DNA of 64,000 nucleotides, taken from the NCBI RefSeq assembly GCF_950101795.1, contig NZ_CATNLZ010000036.1, positions 1 to 64,000 on the forward strand, written 5' to 3'. Shown here piece after piece: positions 8,040 through 16,399 of the stretch. Position numbers and translations under genes: made by a program. Position 1 is the first letter of the stretch. Each line of letters starts with the position of its first letter. The DNA is from Nocardioides sp. T2.26MG-1 (GTDB taxonomy: Bacteria > Actinomycetota > Actinomycetes > Propionibacteriales > Nocardioidaceae). Below the pieces are notes generated by a model that saw nothing but the letters and a program-made list of their open reading frames with translations, did not search any database and was not told the DNA's origin.

Positions 8040-8547
8040 GACTGCTGCGGCCAGCGCTGCGAGGATCCGCCCGGCCACGGAGGCCGACCTGCCGGCGATC
8101 GCGGCGATCTACGACCACGAGGTGGCGCACGGGATCTCCACGTTCGCGACCGAGCCGCCGCCGCCGGACTACTGGCCCGGGCGGCTGACCAGCACCGAGA
8201 CCGGCGACCACCTGCTGGTGGCCGAGCGCGACGGGGCGGTGGTCGGGTACTCCTTCTCCGGCAGCTACCGCCCGCGCGCGGCGTACGCCGCCACCCGCGA
8301 GAGCTCGGTCTACCTCGCGGCAGAGGCCCGCGGCGGCGGCATCGGCCGCGCGCTGTACGACGAGCTGCTGCGCCTGATGCGCGCCGACGGCGTGCACCTG
8401 GTCGTGGCCGTGGTGGCCGTGCCCAACCCCGGCAGCCAGGGGCTGCACCGGGCGTGCGGGTTCGTCCGGGCCGGGGTGCTGCACGAGGTCGGGCACAAGT
8501 TCGGCCGGTGGATCGACACCGAGCTGTGGGAGCTGCGGCTCAGGTGA
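8038..8547 (+). CDS. GNAT N-acetyltransferase, phosphinothricin acetyltransferase-like
   Basis: A 169-residue GNAT-fold enzyme. ARIRPATEADLPAIAAIYDHEV at the N-terminus (ATEADLPAIAAIYDHEV core), YSFSGSYRPRAAY in the middle and the acetyl-CoA loop LAAEARGGGIGRALYDELL are characteristic of the PAT/MnaT (YwnH) subgroup that acetylates phosphinothricin, methionine sulfone or similar amino-acid analogues. The start at 8038 fits the family length and sits 6 bases after GAAGAT. The 3' end overlaps the convergent ABC permease gene by 8 bases. The natural substrate is not known. Confidence 0.85.
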   Translation: MTAAASAARIRPATEADLPAIAAIYDHEVAHGISTFATEPPPPDYWPGRLTSTETGDHLLVAERDGAVVGYSFSGSYRPRAAYAATRESSVYLAAEARGGGIGRALYDELLRLMRADGVHLVVAVVAVPNPGSQGLHRACGFVRAGVLHEVGHKFGRWIDTELWELRLR

Positions 8548-9352
8548 GCAGCAGCGCGTCGAGCCGGCGCCGTACCAGTGCGAGGCCGACGGCACCCAAC
8601 ACGACCAGGTAGACGACCGAGACCGCGGAGGCCCACGACAGGGTGCCGGTGGTCAGCTCGCGGCACAGCACGACACCGCGGTAGAGCGGGGTCGCCTCGA
8701 CCACCCAGGCGACGCCGGTCGGGTAGGCGCTGAGCGGGAAGAACGTCGCGGAGAACAGGAACATCGGCATCATCGCGAGGTTGACCCACTCGAAGTCCTG
8801 CCAGCTGCGCATGTACGTCGTCAGCGCCATCCCCAGCGCGCCGAAGCAGAGCCCGATCAGCAGCGCCGCCGGCACCGCGAGCAGCGCCCACCACGACGAC
8901 GCCAGCCCCATCGCGACCATGACGACCAGGAAGCCGGCGGAGTAGATGCCGCCGCGCAGCAGCGACCAGGACAGCTCGCCGCGGGCGATGTCGGCGGTCG
9001 TCAGGGGCGTGGCCAGCAGCTGGTCGAAGAGCTTGTTGTACTTCAGCTTGAAGAAGAAGTTGAACGTCGCGTCGAGGACTGCGCCGTTCATCGCCGATGT
9101 GGCGAGCATGCCCGGCGCGACGAACTCGGCGTACGGGATCTCGTGGCCGTTGAACTCGAAGCCGGTCACGAGCTGGCCGACGCCGACGCCGATCGAGAAC
9201 AGGTAGAACACCGGCTCGAGGAAGCCGGTCAGGAAGATGTACCAGGCCCGGCGGTAGGCGAGGTAGTTGCGGTAGAGCAGCAGCCCGGTGGCCTCGCCGG
9301 CCCCCAGCGGCCGCGCGGCGGAGCGGCCGACGGCCACGGACACGAGCGCCAT
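8540..9352 (-). CDS. ABC-2 type transporter permease
   Basis: A 270-residue permease with six hydrophobic segments of the ABC-2 family (DrrB/NodJ type). EFVAPGMLATSAMNGAV and FDQLLATPLTT are the conserved extracytoplasmic and cytoplasmic signature regions. Its ATG shares one base with the stop of the preceding permease (TGATG), so the operon ATPase-permease-permease is fully coupled. The two permeases are diverged paralogues and probably form a heterodimer. The substrate of such exporters may be a drug, lipid or polysaccharide and cannot be read from the sequence. Confidence 0.85.
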   Translation of the reverse strand: MALVSVAVGRSAARPLGAGEATGLLLYRNYLAYRRAWYIFLTGFLEPVFYLFSIGVGVGQLVTGFEFNGHEIPYAEFVAPGMLATSAMNGAVLDATFNFFFKLKYNKLFDQLLATPLTTADIARGELSWSLLRGGIYSAGFLVVMVAMGLASSWWALLAVPAALLIGLCFGALGMALTTYMRSWQDFEWVNLAMMPMFLFSATFFPLSAYPTGVAWVVEATPLYRGVVLCRELTTGTLSWASAVSVVYLVVLGAVGLALVRRRLDALLLT

Positions 9353-10152
9353 CAGAGCACCATCCGTCGGGTCAGCCGACGCACGGCCCAGCACCACCCG
9401 AGCGCGGCGAGCGCGACCAGGTAGAGCACGTGGACGGCGGCCATCGACCAGTCGAGCCGGCCGAGGGTGAGCATGCGCGTCAGGTCGACGCCGTGCCACA
9501 GCGGCGTGGCCTTGGCGAGGACCTGCATCCACCCATCGAGGTTGGCGACCGGGAAGAACGCTCCCGAGAACAGGAACAGCGGGATCAGCCCGAGGCGGTA
9601 GATCAGCGCGAACGGGCTCTCGTCCTTGAGCCCGGCCGACAGCCCGAGCACCGGGGTCGCGAACGCCAGCGCGAGCAGGAGCTGCACCGGGAACGCGGCG
9701 AGCGCGCCGGTCCACGACGTGAAGACCCCGAACGGCGCCATCACCAGCAGGAACACCCCGCACGACATCGCCACCCGCACCACCACGAACCCCAGCTGGG
9801 ACAGGATCACCTCGCCCACCGAGAGCGGCGACGCGGTCATGCTGTAGTAGGTCCGCTGCCACTTCACCATCGACATCACCGGGTAGGTCGTCTCGCCGAA
9901 CACCGTCGTCATCGCCTGCGAGGCGAGCAGGCCGGGCGCGATGAAGGCGAGGTACGACGTGGCGCCCTCGAGCCGGTCGGGGTCGGCGTCGATGAAGCCG
10001 CCGAGCAGCACGCCCATCGCGACGACGTAGAACAGCGGCGACACGAATGACGAGACCGCCGAGCCCTTCCAGGTGCGGCGGTAGACCGTCGCCCAGTAGT
10101 CGGTGAGCCGCGCGGCGCCGGCGAACGGGTTGGTGGGTGCGGTGCCCGTCAT
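9352..10152 (-). CDS. ABC-2 type transporter permease
   Basis: A 266-residue six-helix ABC-2 permease. The signature AFIAPGLLASQAMTTVFGET and the later IPLFLFSGAFFPVANL correspond to the conserved parts of DrrB-like exporters. It starts at the ATG at 10152, which shares one base with the ATPase stop, and ends overlapping the second permease. Similar length and motif order to that neighbour indicate an old duplication. Confidence 0.85.
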   Translation of the reverse strand: MTGTAPTNPFAGAARLTDYWATVYRRTWKGSAVSSFVSPLFYVVAMGVLLGGFIDADPDRLEGATSYLAFIAPGLLASQAMTTVFGETTYPVMSMVKWQRTYYSMTASPLSVGEVILSQLGFVVVRVAMSCGVFLLVMAPFGVFTSWTGALAAFPVQLLLALAFATPVLGLSAGLKDESPFALIYRLGLIPLFLFSGAFFPVANLDGWMQVLAKATPLWHGVDLTRMLTLGRLDWSMAAVHVLYLVALAALGWCWAVRRLTRRMVL

Positions 10153-11090
10153 CAGTCCACCAGGGTCCGGCCGGTGAGCCGGAGGAACACGTCCTCCAGC
10201 GTCGAGCGGCGCACCAGCGTCGCGACCGGCGTGAGCCCGCGCTCGTGGACCTGCGCGACGGTCTCCTCACCGTCGGCGGTGTAGAGCAGCAGCCGGTCGG
10301 GCAGCACCTCCACGCGCTCGGCGAGGTCCTCGACCTTGCGCGCCAGCACCTCGTGGCTCTCGCCCTCCTCGGCGACCCCGAACCGCAGCTCGGCGACCTC
10401 GCGGGTGGAGTGCTCGGCGATCAGCGCGAGCGGCGAGCCCTCGGCGACGATCAGCCCCTTGTCCATCACCACCAGCCGGTCGGTGAGCTGCTCGGCCTCG
10501 TCCATGTAGTGGGTGGTGAGCACCAGCGTCACGCCCTGCTGCTTGAGCCGGAACAGCCGGTCCCACACCACGTGGCGGGCCTGCGGGTCCAGGCCGGTGG
10601 TGGGCTCGTCGAGCAGCAGCAGCTCGGGCCGGTTGACCAGGCTGCGGGCGATCGTGAGCCGGCGCTTCATGCCGCCGGAGAGGTCCTCGACCTTCGCACC
10701 CGCCTTGTCGGTGAGCTGGACGAACTCCAGCAGCTCGTCGGCGCGCTCGCGGACCTCCGCGCGCGGGAGCCCGAAGTAGCGGCCGTAGACGACGAGGTTG
10801 TCGCGCACGGTGAGCTCGGTGTCGAGGGTGTCCTCCTGCGGGCAGACCCCGATCCGCGCCCGAATCTCGGGTCCGTCGGTGGCCGGGTCGAGGCCGAGGA
10901 TGCGCAAGGTCCCGCCACTCACCGGCGACACCGCGGCCACCATCCGCATCGTGCTCGACTTGCCGGCGCCGTTGGGGCCGAGGAACCCGAACGACTCACC
11001 GCGGCGCACGTCGACGTCGATCCCGCGCACCGCCTCGAAGCTCCCGAAGGACTTGCGCAGCCCGGAGGCCAGGATCATCGAGTCGCTCAC
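10152..11090 (-). CDS. ABC transporter ATP-binding protein, DrrA/NodI-like exporter ATPase
   Basis: A 312-residue ATPase from GTG 11090. Walker A is FLGPNGAGKSS, the signature is LSGGMKRRL, Walker B is LLLLDEPTTGLDP, and the switch His is in LTTHYMDEAEQL. The roughly 90-residue C-terminal extension after the switch matches the DrrA family. I chose the GTG because TAGGGT (complement of 11099-11104) lies 8 bases upstream; an in-frame ATG at 11078 is the alternative. It energises the two downstream permeases. The divergent two-component system beside it may control it, as is common for actinobacterial exporters. Confidence 0.88.
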   Translation of the reverse strand: MSDSMILASGLRKSFGSFEAVRGIDVDVRRGESFGFLGPNGAGKSSTMRMVAAVSPVSGGTLRILGLDPATDGPEIRARIGVCPQEDTLDTELTVRDNLVVYGRYFGLPRAEVRERADELLEFVQLTDKAGAKVEDLSGGMKRRLTIARSLVNRPELLLLDEPTTGLDPQARHVVWDRLFRLKQQGVTLVLTTHYMDEAEQLTDRLVVMDKGLIVAEGSPLALIAEHSTREVAELRFGVAEEGESHEVLARKVEDLAERVEVLPDRLLLYTADGEETVAQVHERGLTPVATLVRRSTLEDVFLRLTGRTLVD

Positions 11091-11222
11091 GGTCCGACAC
11101 CCTAGGCCGCGGTGGGGACGCCGTTCATCAGGATTTGCGCCGACGGGTCTGCACAGAACCTCCACAGCTCCTCCCCCGCGCCCACGCCTCCGGAGGCCCC
11201 CGCCGCTCCTAGCCTGGCTGGC
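11091..11222. promoter_or_regulatory. Divergent promoters of the ABC exporter and the two-component system
   Basis: The minus-strand -10 TAGGGT (complement of 11099-11104) lies 8 bases before the ATPase GTG. The plus-strand -10 TAGCCT (11210-11215) lies 7 bases before the response-regulator ATG at 11223. Both predict leaderless mRNAs. The 100 bases between them are less GC-rich near 11125-11165 and could hold response-regulator sites, but I found no clear direct repeat. Confidence 0.5.
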
Positions 11223-11948
11223 ATGACCACCGCACCTGCGCCGGAGCGCCGCCGGGTCCTCGTCGTCGAGGACGATCGCGTGATCAACCAGGCCGTCGCC
11301 GACCGGCTCGAGGTCGAGGGGTACGCCGTGGTCCGCGCGTGGGACGGTCCGGGCGCCGTGGCGGCGCACGCCGAGCACACGCCCGACCTGGTCGTGCTCG
11401 ACGTGATGCTGCCCGGGTACGACGGCCACGAGGTGTGCCGGCGGATCCAGGCCGACCGGCCGGTGCCCGTGCTGATGCTCACCGCCCGCACCGATGAGAG
11501 CGACTTCCTGGTCGGACTCGGGGTCGGGGCCGACGACTACCTCACCAAGCCGTTCCGGATGCGCGAGCTGGTGGCCCGGGTGGCGGCGCTGCTGCGCCGG
11601 GTCGAGCGGGCCGCGGAGCTGGCGGCCGCCACCGGCCGGCAGCCGGTCGACCTGGCCGGCCTGCGCGTGGACCCCGCCGCCCGCCGGGTCTGGCGCGACG
11701 GCGAGGAGGTGCGGCTGACCCCGACGGAGTTCGACCTGCTGCTGTGCCTGGCGGCCGAGCCGGGCACGGTCATCACCCGCGACCGGCTGATGGCCGAGGT
11801 GTGGGGCTGGCCCGGTGCGAGCAGCACCCGCACCGTCGACAGCCACGTCAAGGGCCTGCGCGCCAAGGTCGGCGCCGACCCGGTGCGCACGGTGCACGGC
11901 GTCGGCTACGCCCTGGAGACCGGCCCGGCGAGCGGGGACTCCGCGTGA
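11223..11948 (+). CDS. OmpR-family response regulator
   Basis: A 241-residue two-domain regulator. The receiver domain (residues 10-125) has the acidic pair E17-D18-D19, phospho-acceptor D60 in VVLDVMLPG, T87 and K109 in YLTKPF. The C-terminal winged helix (about 140-232) has LTPTEFDLLLCLA and the recognition region RTVDSHVKGLRAKVG of the OmpR/PhoB type. The leaderless start at 11223 follows TAGCCT. Its stop overlaps the GTG of the histidine kinase (GTGA), so the pair is co-translated. Being divergent from the ABC exporter, it may regulate that operon; this is inference. Confidence 0.92.
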   Translation: MTTAPAPERRRVLVVEDDRVINQAVADRLEVEGYAVVRAWDGPGAVAAHAEHTPDLVVLDVMLPGYDGHEVCRRIQADRPVPVLMLTARTDESDFLVGLGVGADDYLTKPFRMRELVARVAALLRRVERAAELAAATGRQPVDLAGLRVDPAARRVWRDGEEVRLTPTEFDLLLCLAAEPGTVITRDRLMAEVWGWPGASSTRTVDSHVKGLRAKVGADPVRTVHGVGYALETGPASGDSA

Positions 11949-14527
11949 CGCCGCAGCCGCTCGCCCGGGTCACCTCGCTGAAGGTGAAGCTCGGCGTCCT
12001 CGTCGCCGCGAGCGTCACGGTCGCGGCCGCGGTCGCGAGCCTGGGACGCGCCGCCGGCGTGCCGGTCTGGCTGAGCATCCCGGTGACGATCCTGCTCGCG
12101 CTGGCGGTGACCCAGCTGCTCGCCGTCGGCATGACCTCCCCGCTGCGCGAGATGACCGGCGCTGCGCAGCGGATGGCGACCGGCGACTACGCGGTGCGCG
12201 TCACGGACACGTCCAGCGACGAGGTCGGCGCGCTGGCCCGCGCGTTCAACACGATGGCGCACGACCTCGACGCGGTCGACCGGCAGCGCCGCGAGCTGGT
12301 GGCCAACGTCAGCCACGAGCTGCGCACCCCGCTCACCGCGCTCTGCGCCGTGCTGGAGAACGCCATCGACGGGGTCGACGGCGTCGGTCCGCGCAACCCG
12401 GCCTCGCTCGGCGCGGCCCTCGACCAGGCGACCCGCATGGCGGGCCTCGTCGACGACCTGCTCGACCTGGCGCGGGTGGACGCCGGCAAGGCGCCGCTGA
12501 CCCCCGAGCCGGTGGCGGTCGCGGCGCTGCTCGGCGACGCGGTCGCCGAGGCGCGGGTCCTGGGCCGCGACGTGGAGTACGACGTCCGCGTCGAGCCCGC
12601 CGACCTGGTGGTGCGGGCCGATCCCGCGCGGCTGCGCCAGCTCGTCGCCAACCTGCTCGACAACGCCTCCCGGCACAGCCCGGAGGGCGGCATCGTGCTG
12701 GTGACCGCCGCCCGCGCCGGTGGCCTGGTCAGGCTCGAGGTCCACGACCAGGGTCCGGGCATCGACGCGGGTGACCGGCAGCGCGTCTTCGAGCCGTTCG
12801 GCACGCTCGCCGCCGCCGGCGGTGGTGGCGGCACCGGCCTCGGGCTGGCCATCGCCCGCTGGGTGACCGACCTGCACGGCGGCACCATCCGCTTCGTCGA
12901 CCCCGAGGCCGGCCACACCGGCGCCCGCGTGCGCGTCGACCTGCCGCTCTCGCCACCCGACCGTCCGTCCCAGCACCCGTCCCAGGAGGACCCCCTGCCC
13001 GCCACCCCACCGGCCCCGACGCCGGCCCTCGATCCCGTGCCCACCCCCGTCGCCGTACCGGCCCGGCCGGTGCTCGACGACCTCTTCGGCCCCTATTGGC
13101 CCGACCGCGACGTCCCGGCCCGGCTGCCGCTGCTGCTCGGCGCGGTCGTGGTCGGCCTGCTCGGCGGGCTCGTGCTGCCCAACCGCGACCTCGGGATCGG
13201 CACCGTCGTGGTGCTGCTCGCCGCCGGCGGCGTCGTCGCCGCGGCCGCCCGGCACCGGCGCGACCCGTTCACGATCGCCTGCGGGGTGCTCAGCGTGCTG
13301 CTGGCCGCCACGGCCGCGGTCCGCGCCGCCGACTGGATCGTGGTGCTGTGCCTGCTCGCGGGGGCGGCCCTGTGCGTGTGCGGGGTGGTCCGCGGCCGCA
13401 CGCTCGGCGGCTTCGTGCTCGCCGGCCTGGCCTGGCCGCTCGCCGGGCTGCGCGGCCTGCCCTGGCTGGGCCGCACGCTGGGCGTGCTCACCGGGCTCGG
13501 CCGCGGGGCGGCGCTGCTGCGCACGCTGGTCCTGTCGGGTCTGGGCGTGCTGGTCTTCGGCGCGCTGTTCGCCTCCGCCGACGCGCTGCTGGCCGAGTGG
13601 GTCGACACCGTGCTCCCCGACCTCACGATCGACACGTTCGTGCAGCGCACGTTCGTCGCCCTCGCGGTGGGCGGCACCGTGCTGGCCGCGGTGTACCTCG
13701 CCCTCAACCCGCCGGTGGTGGACCGCGACGGTGGCCCGGCCCGCGCGGTGACGCACCGCTTCGAGTGGCTGGCACCGGTGGTCGTCGTCAACGCGGTGTT
13801 CGCGGCCCTGCTGGTCGCACAGGCGACCGTGGTGTTCGGGGGGCACGACTACCTGCGCCGCACCACCGGGCTGACCTATGCGGAGTACGCCCACCAGGGC
13901 TTCGGACAGCTCACGGTCGCCACCGCGCTGACGCTGATGGTGATCTGGGCCGCGGCCCGCAAGGCACCGCGTGAGACCGCCGCCGACCGGGCCTGGCTCC
14001 GCGGGTCGCTCGGCCTGCTGGGGGTGCAGACGCTGGTCGTGGTCGGCTCGGCGCTGCACCGGATGCATCTCTACCAGGAGGCGTACGGCTTCACCCGGCT
14101 GCGGCTGCTGGTCGACGTGTTCGAGGGCTGGCTCGGGCTGCTCGTGCTCGCGGTGCTCGCGAGCGGGGTCCTGCTCAGAGCCGCGTGGCTGCCGCGGTTC
14201 GCGCTGCTCAGCGGGGCGATGGCGCTGCTCGCCCTGGCGGCGCTCAACCCGGATGCGTGGATCGCCGAGCACAACCTCGACCGCTACGCCGACACGGGAC
14301 GGGTCGACTGGACCTACCTGCGCGGGCTGTCCGACGACGCCGTCCCGGCCCTCGCGCACGTCGACGGCGACGACCGGGTGTGCGCGCTCGCCGGGCGCGA
14401 CCGCGCGGAGGACGACTGGCTGGAGTGGAACCTCGGCCGCTCCCGGGCGGCGGACCTCGTCGACGAGGCCGCGCTGCCGACAGCGGTCCTGCCCAGTCGC
14501 TGCACGCAGGAGCCCTCCGGCTCCTAA
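11945..14527 (+). CDS. Sensor histidine kinase fused to a DUF4153/DUF4173-type membrane domain
   Basis: An 860-residue protein with GTG start overlapping the regulator stop. Residues 14-62 hold two membrane helices, followed by a HAMP linker (about 63-117), the dimerisation H-box VSHELRTPLT with phospho-acceptor H124, the N-box LLDNASRHS, and the ATP-lid GGTGLGLAIARW near 295-305. A Pro-rich linker (about 335-372) leads into a second part of about 490 residues with around ten hydrophobic helices. That part has the AEYAHQGFGQL and NLDRYADTGRVDWTYL motifs of the DUF4153/DUF4173 membrane family, normally a separate protein. No stop or restart lies between the halves. The C-terminal domain may sense or transduce a membrane signal, but its function is unknown. 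Confidence 0.82.
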   Translation: MTPQPLARVTSLKVKLGVLVAASVTVAAAVASLGRAAGVPVWLSIPVTILLALAVTQLLAVGMTSPLREMTGAAQRMATGDYAVRVTDTSSDEVGALARAFNTMAHDLDAVDRQRRELVANVSHELRTPLTALCAVLENAIDGVDGVGPRNPASLGAALDQATRMAGLVDDLLDLARVDAGKAPLTPEPVAVAALLGDAVAEARVLGRDVEYDVRVEPADLVVRADPARLRQLVANLLDNASRHSPEGGIVLVTAARAGGLVRLEVHDQGPGIDAGDRQRVFEPFGTLAAAGGGGGTGLGLAIARWVTDLHGGTIRFVDPEAGHTGARVRVDLPLSPPDRPSQHPSQEDPLPATPPAPTPALDPVPTPVAVPARPVLDDLFGPYWPDRDVPARLPLLLGAVVVGLLGGLVLPNRDLGIGTVVVLLAAGGVVAAAARHRRDPFTIACGVLSVLLAATAAVRAADWIVVLCLLAGAALCVCGVVRGRTLGGFVLAGLAWPLAGLRGLPWLGRTLGVLTGLGRGAALLRTLVLSGLGVLVFGALFASADALLAEWVDTVLPDLTIDTFVQRTFVALAVGGTVLAAVYLALNPPVVDRDGGPARAVTHRFEWLAPVVVVNAVFAALLVAQATVVFGGHDYLRRTTGLTYAEYAHQGFGQLTVATALTLMVIWAAARKAPRETAADRAWLRGSLGLLGVQTLVVVGSALHRMHLYQEAYGFTRLRLLVDVFEGWLGLLVLAVLASGVLLRAAWLPRFALLSGAMALLALAALNPDAWIAEHNLDRYADTGRVDWTYLRGLSDDAVPALAHVDGDDRVCALAGRDRAEDDWLEWNLGRSRAADLVDEAALPTAVLPSRCTQEPSGS

Positions 14528-14758
14528 TGGGGGTGCATCGTCCGGTCGTTGCGGCAGGGTGGTGTCCGAGTCCGCCGGTGGGTGAGCACTCCTGGCTCCT
14601 GGCCCTTGAGGCCTAGGTCTAGATCGTGCGCCCGCCGGTGAACGAGGAGGCGTTGATGGCTGCTGGGATGACGCGCCCCGCCGTGTGCGGTGAGCACTGA
14701 ACCATTGGGTCGCCTGCGAGCCTCTTCTGACGATCCGTTCACGACGAGGAGAGATCGG
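14528..14758 (+). ncRNA. IS110 left-end leader, possible bridge RNA region
   Basis: A 231-base non-coding stretch precedes the IS110 transposase. IS110-family elements are known to carry a structured bridge RNA in this position. The region contains an exact 10-base direct repeat GGTGAGCACT at 14581-14590 and 14689-14698, and CCGCCGGTG twice (14572-14580 and 14632-14640), features that could be paired or guide segments. The left boundary of the element is not resolved, because IS110 elements lack clear terminal inverted repeats. RNA folding and comparison with other copies would decide this. Confidence 0.3.
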
Positions 14759-15981
14759 GTGCTGTTCCTGGGTGATGACTGGGCCGAGGCCCATCACGAC
14801 ATCGAGCTCCAAGACGAACACGGCCGAGTGCTGAAGCGGCGCCGGCTGCCCGAAGGAGTTGCCGGCCTGACCCAGCTCCATGAGTTGATCGCCGACCACC
14901 TCGCCGACGAGGACGAGCCGGAGTCGGTGCTGGTCGGCATCGAAACCGACCGCGGCGGCTGGGTCCACACCCTGATCGCCGCCGGCTACACGGTGTATGC
15001 GATCAACCCCAAGCAGGCGGCCCGCTACCGCGAACGGCTCACCACCTCCGGCGCCAAGAGTGACCCCGGCGACGCGCACGTGCTCGCTGAGATCGTCCGC
15101 AAGGACCGCGAGCACCACCGTGTGGTGGCCGGGGATAGCGAACAGGCCGAGGTCGTCAAGACCGTGGCCCGGACCCACCAGACGATGATCTGGACCCGGC
15201 AGCGTCAGGCCAACCAGTTGCGCTCGATGCTGCGGGAGTTCTACCCCGCCGCACTCGAGGCGTTCGGCGATGACCTGGCCGGGCGGGATTCGCTCGCGGT
15301 CCTCGCGGCCGCGCCCACCCCGGCCGCCGGCCGGGCACTGTCCCGGTCACGGTTGGTCAGTGTGCTGCGCAAGGCGAGTCGGCAGCGGAACCTGCAGGCC
15401 CGGGCCGAGGAGATCTCGACCGTCCTGCATGCCGAGCACCTCGGACTCTCTGACGCGCTCACCGACGCCTACGGCGCCAGCGTGAAGTCGCTGGTGGCGG
15501 TGCTGACCACGATGGTCGAGCAGGTCCAGGTTCTCGAGGGCGAGGTGGAGCGGTGTTTTGGCCAGCACCCGGACGCTGAGATCATCACCAGCCAGCCCGG
15601 CCTCGGTGTGGTCCTCGGCGCTCGGGTGCTTGCCGAGTCGGCGACGACAAGGACCGCTACGCCGATGCCAAGTCCAGGCGCAACTACGCCGGGACCAGCC
15701 CGATCACGAAGACCTCGGGCAAACAACGCGTCGTGCTGGCTCGCTACGCCCGAAACAAACGGCTCGCGGACGCCCTGCATCAGCAGGCCTTCACAGCGCT
15801 GACCGCATCACCCGGCGCCCGGGCGTTCTACGACCACCACCGCGCCCGCGGCGCCACCCACCACCAAGCCTTACGAGCCCTGTCCAACCGTCTCGTCGGC
15901 ATCCTCGACGGATGCCTGCGCCACCGCACCACCTACGACGAAGCAATCGCCTGGGCACACCGCCAACCAGCAGCCGCTTGA
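14759..15981 (+). pseudogene. IS110-family transposase, frameshifted
   Basis: The DEDD-type N-terminal RuvC-like domain (FLGDDWAEAH, GIETDRGGW, SDPGDAHVLAEI) and the C-terminal Tnp_20 domain (ITSQPGLGVVLGARVLAE) are clear. At 15637-15638 the frame is lost: after VLAE the sequence reads gag-tcg-gcg, whereas one extra T would give FGDDKDRYADAKSRRNYAG and continue in frame to the TGA at 15979-15981. The C-terminal part LARYARNKRLADALHQQAF lies entirely in the shifted frame. Restored, the protein would be 407 residues, a normal length. The GTG at 14759 is supported by a GAGGAGA ribosome-binding site at 14746-14752. A sequencing error is the alternative. Confidence 0.85.
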
Positions 15982-16003
15982 CGACCTAGAGACCTGGGAT
16001 ATC

Positions 16004-16009
16004 TAGGCT
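16004..16009 (+). promoter_or_regulatory. -10 element of ridA
   Basis: TAGGCT lies 6 bases before the ATG at 16016, predicting a leaderless transcript. It is close to the right end of the IS110 element, so the insertion may have replaced the original -35 region. Confidence 0.5.
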
Positions 16010-16015
16010 GCCCCC

Positions 16016-16399
16016 ATGACACGCACCTCGGCCCGCTCCGGGTCACCGTACGAGTCCGCCATCGGGTTCAGCCGTGCGGTCCGCGTCGGCTCGACGGTCG
16101 CGGTCAGCGGCACCGCTCCGGTGTGGCCGGACGGCGCCGTCGACCCCGACCCGGCCGTGCAGGCGCGCCGCTGCTGGGAGATCTGCCTGGCCGCGCTCGA
16201 GGAGCTCGGCGGGTCCGTCGCCGACGTCGTCCGCACCCGGCAGTACGTCGTCTCCGCGGCCGACGGGGACGTGATCGGGTCGGTGCACGGCGAGGTGTTC
16301 GGCGAGGTGCGGCCGGCCTCGACGATGGTCGTGGTCGCGGGGCTGCTCGACCCGCGGTGGAAGGTCGAGGTCGAGCTGGACGCCGTCGTCGACGACTAG
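16016..16399 (+). CDS. ridA: RidA family enamine/imine deaminase
   Basis: A 127-residue RidA (YjgF/YER057c/UK114) protein, a family that hydrolyses reactive enamine and imine intermediates released by PLP enzymes. Motifs include the N-terminal SPYESAIGFSRAVRVG, VAVSGTAP, VRTRQYVV with the substrate-binding Arg, and the C-terminal PASTMVVVAGLLDPRWKVEVE with the Glu. Subfamily specificity is not clear. It converges on the YcaQ-like gene with a 4-base overlap of stops. Confidence 0.88.
   Translation: MTRTSARSGSPYESAIGFSRAVRVGSTVAVSGTAPVWPDGAVDPDPAVQARRCWEICLAALEELGGSVADVVRTRQYVVSAADGDVIGSVHGEVFGEVRPASTMVVVAGLLDPRWKVEVELDAVVDD

Larger units (their letters stand above)
14528..16003 (+). mobile_element. 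IS110-family insertion sequence (boundaries approximate)
   Basis: The element comprises the leader at 14528-14758 and the frameshifted transposase at 14759-15981. CCTAG occurs near both ends (14612-14616 and 15985-15989) and may reflect the recombined core, but the exact ends cannot be set without an empty-site comparison. It sits in the gap between the histidine kinase and ridA genes and breaks no recognisable gene. Confidence 0.6.

Noticed and set aside
11906..15178. A 1090-codon minus-strand open frame across the kinase and IS110 region
   Set aside because: It is His/Arg/Gln-rich without any domain and lies opposite clear genes; it is an antisense shadow of GC-rich coding sequence.
15620..15660. 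Programmed frameshift in the IS110 transposase
   Set aside because: There is no slippery run or stimulating structure, and IS110 transposases are normally single frame; a one-base deletion explains it better.
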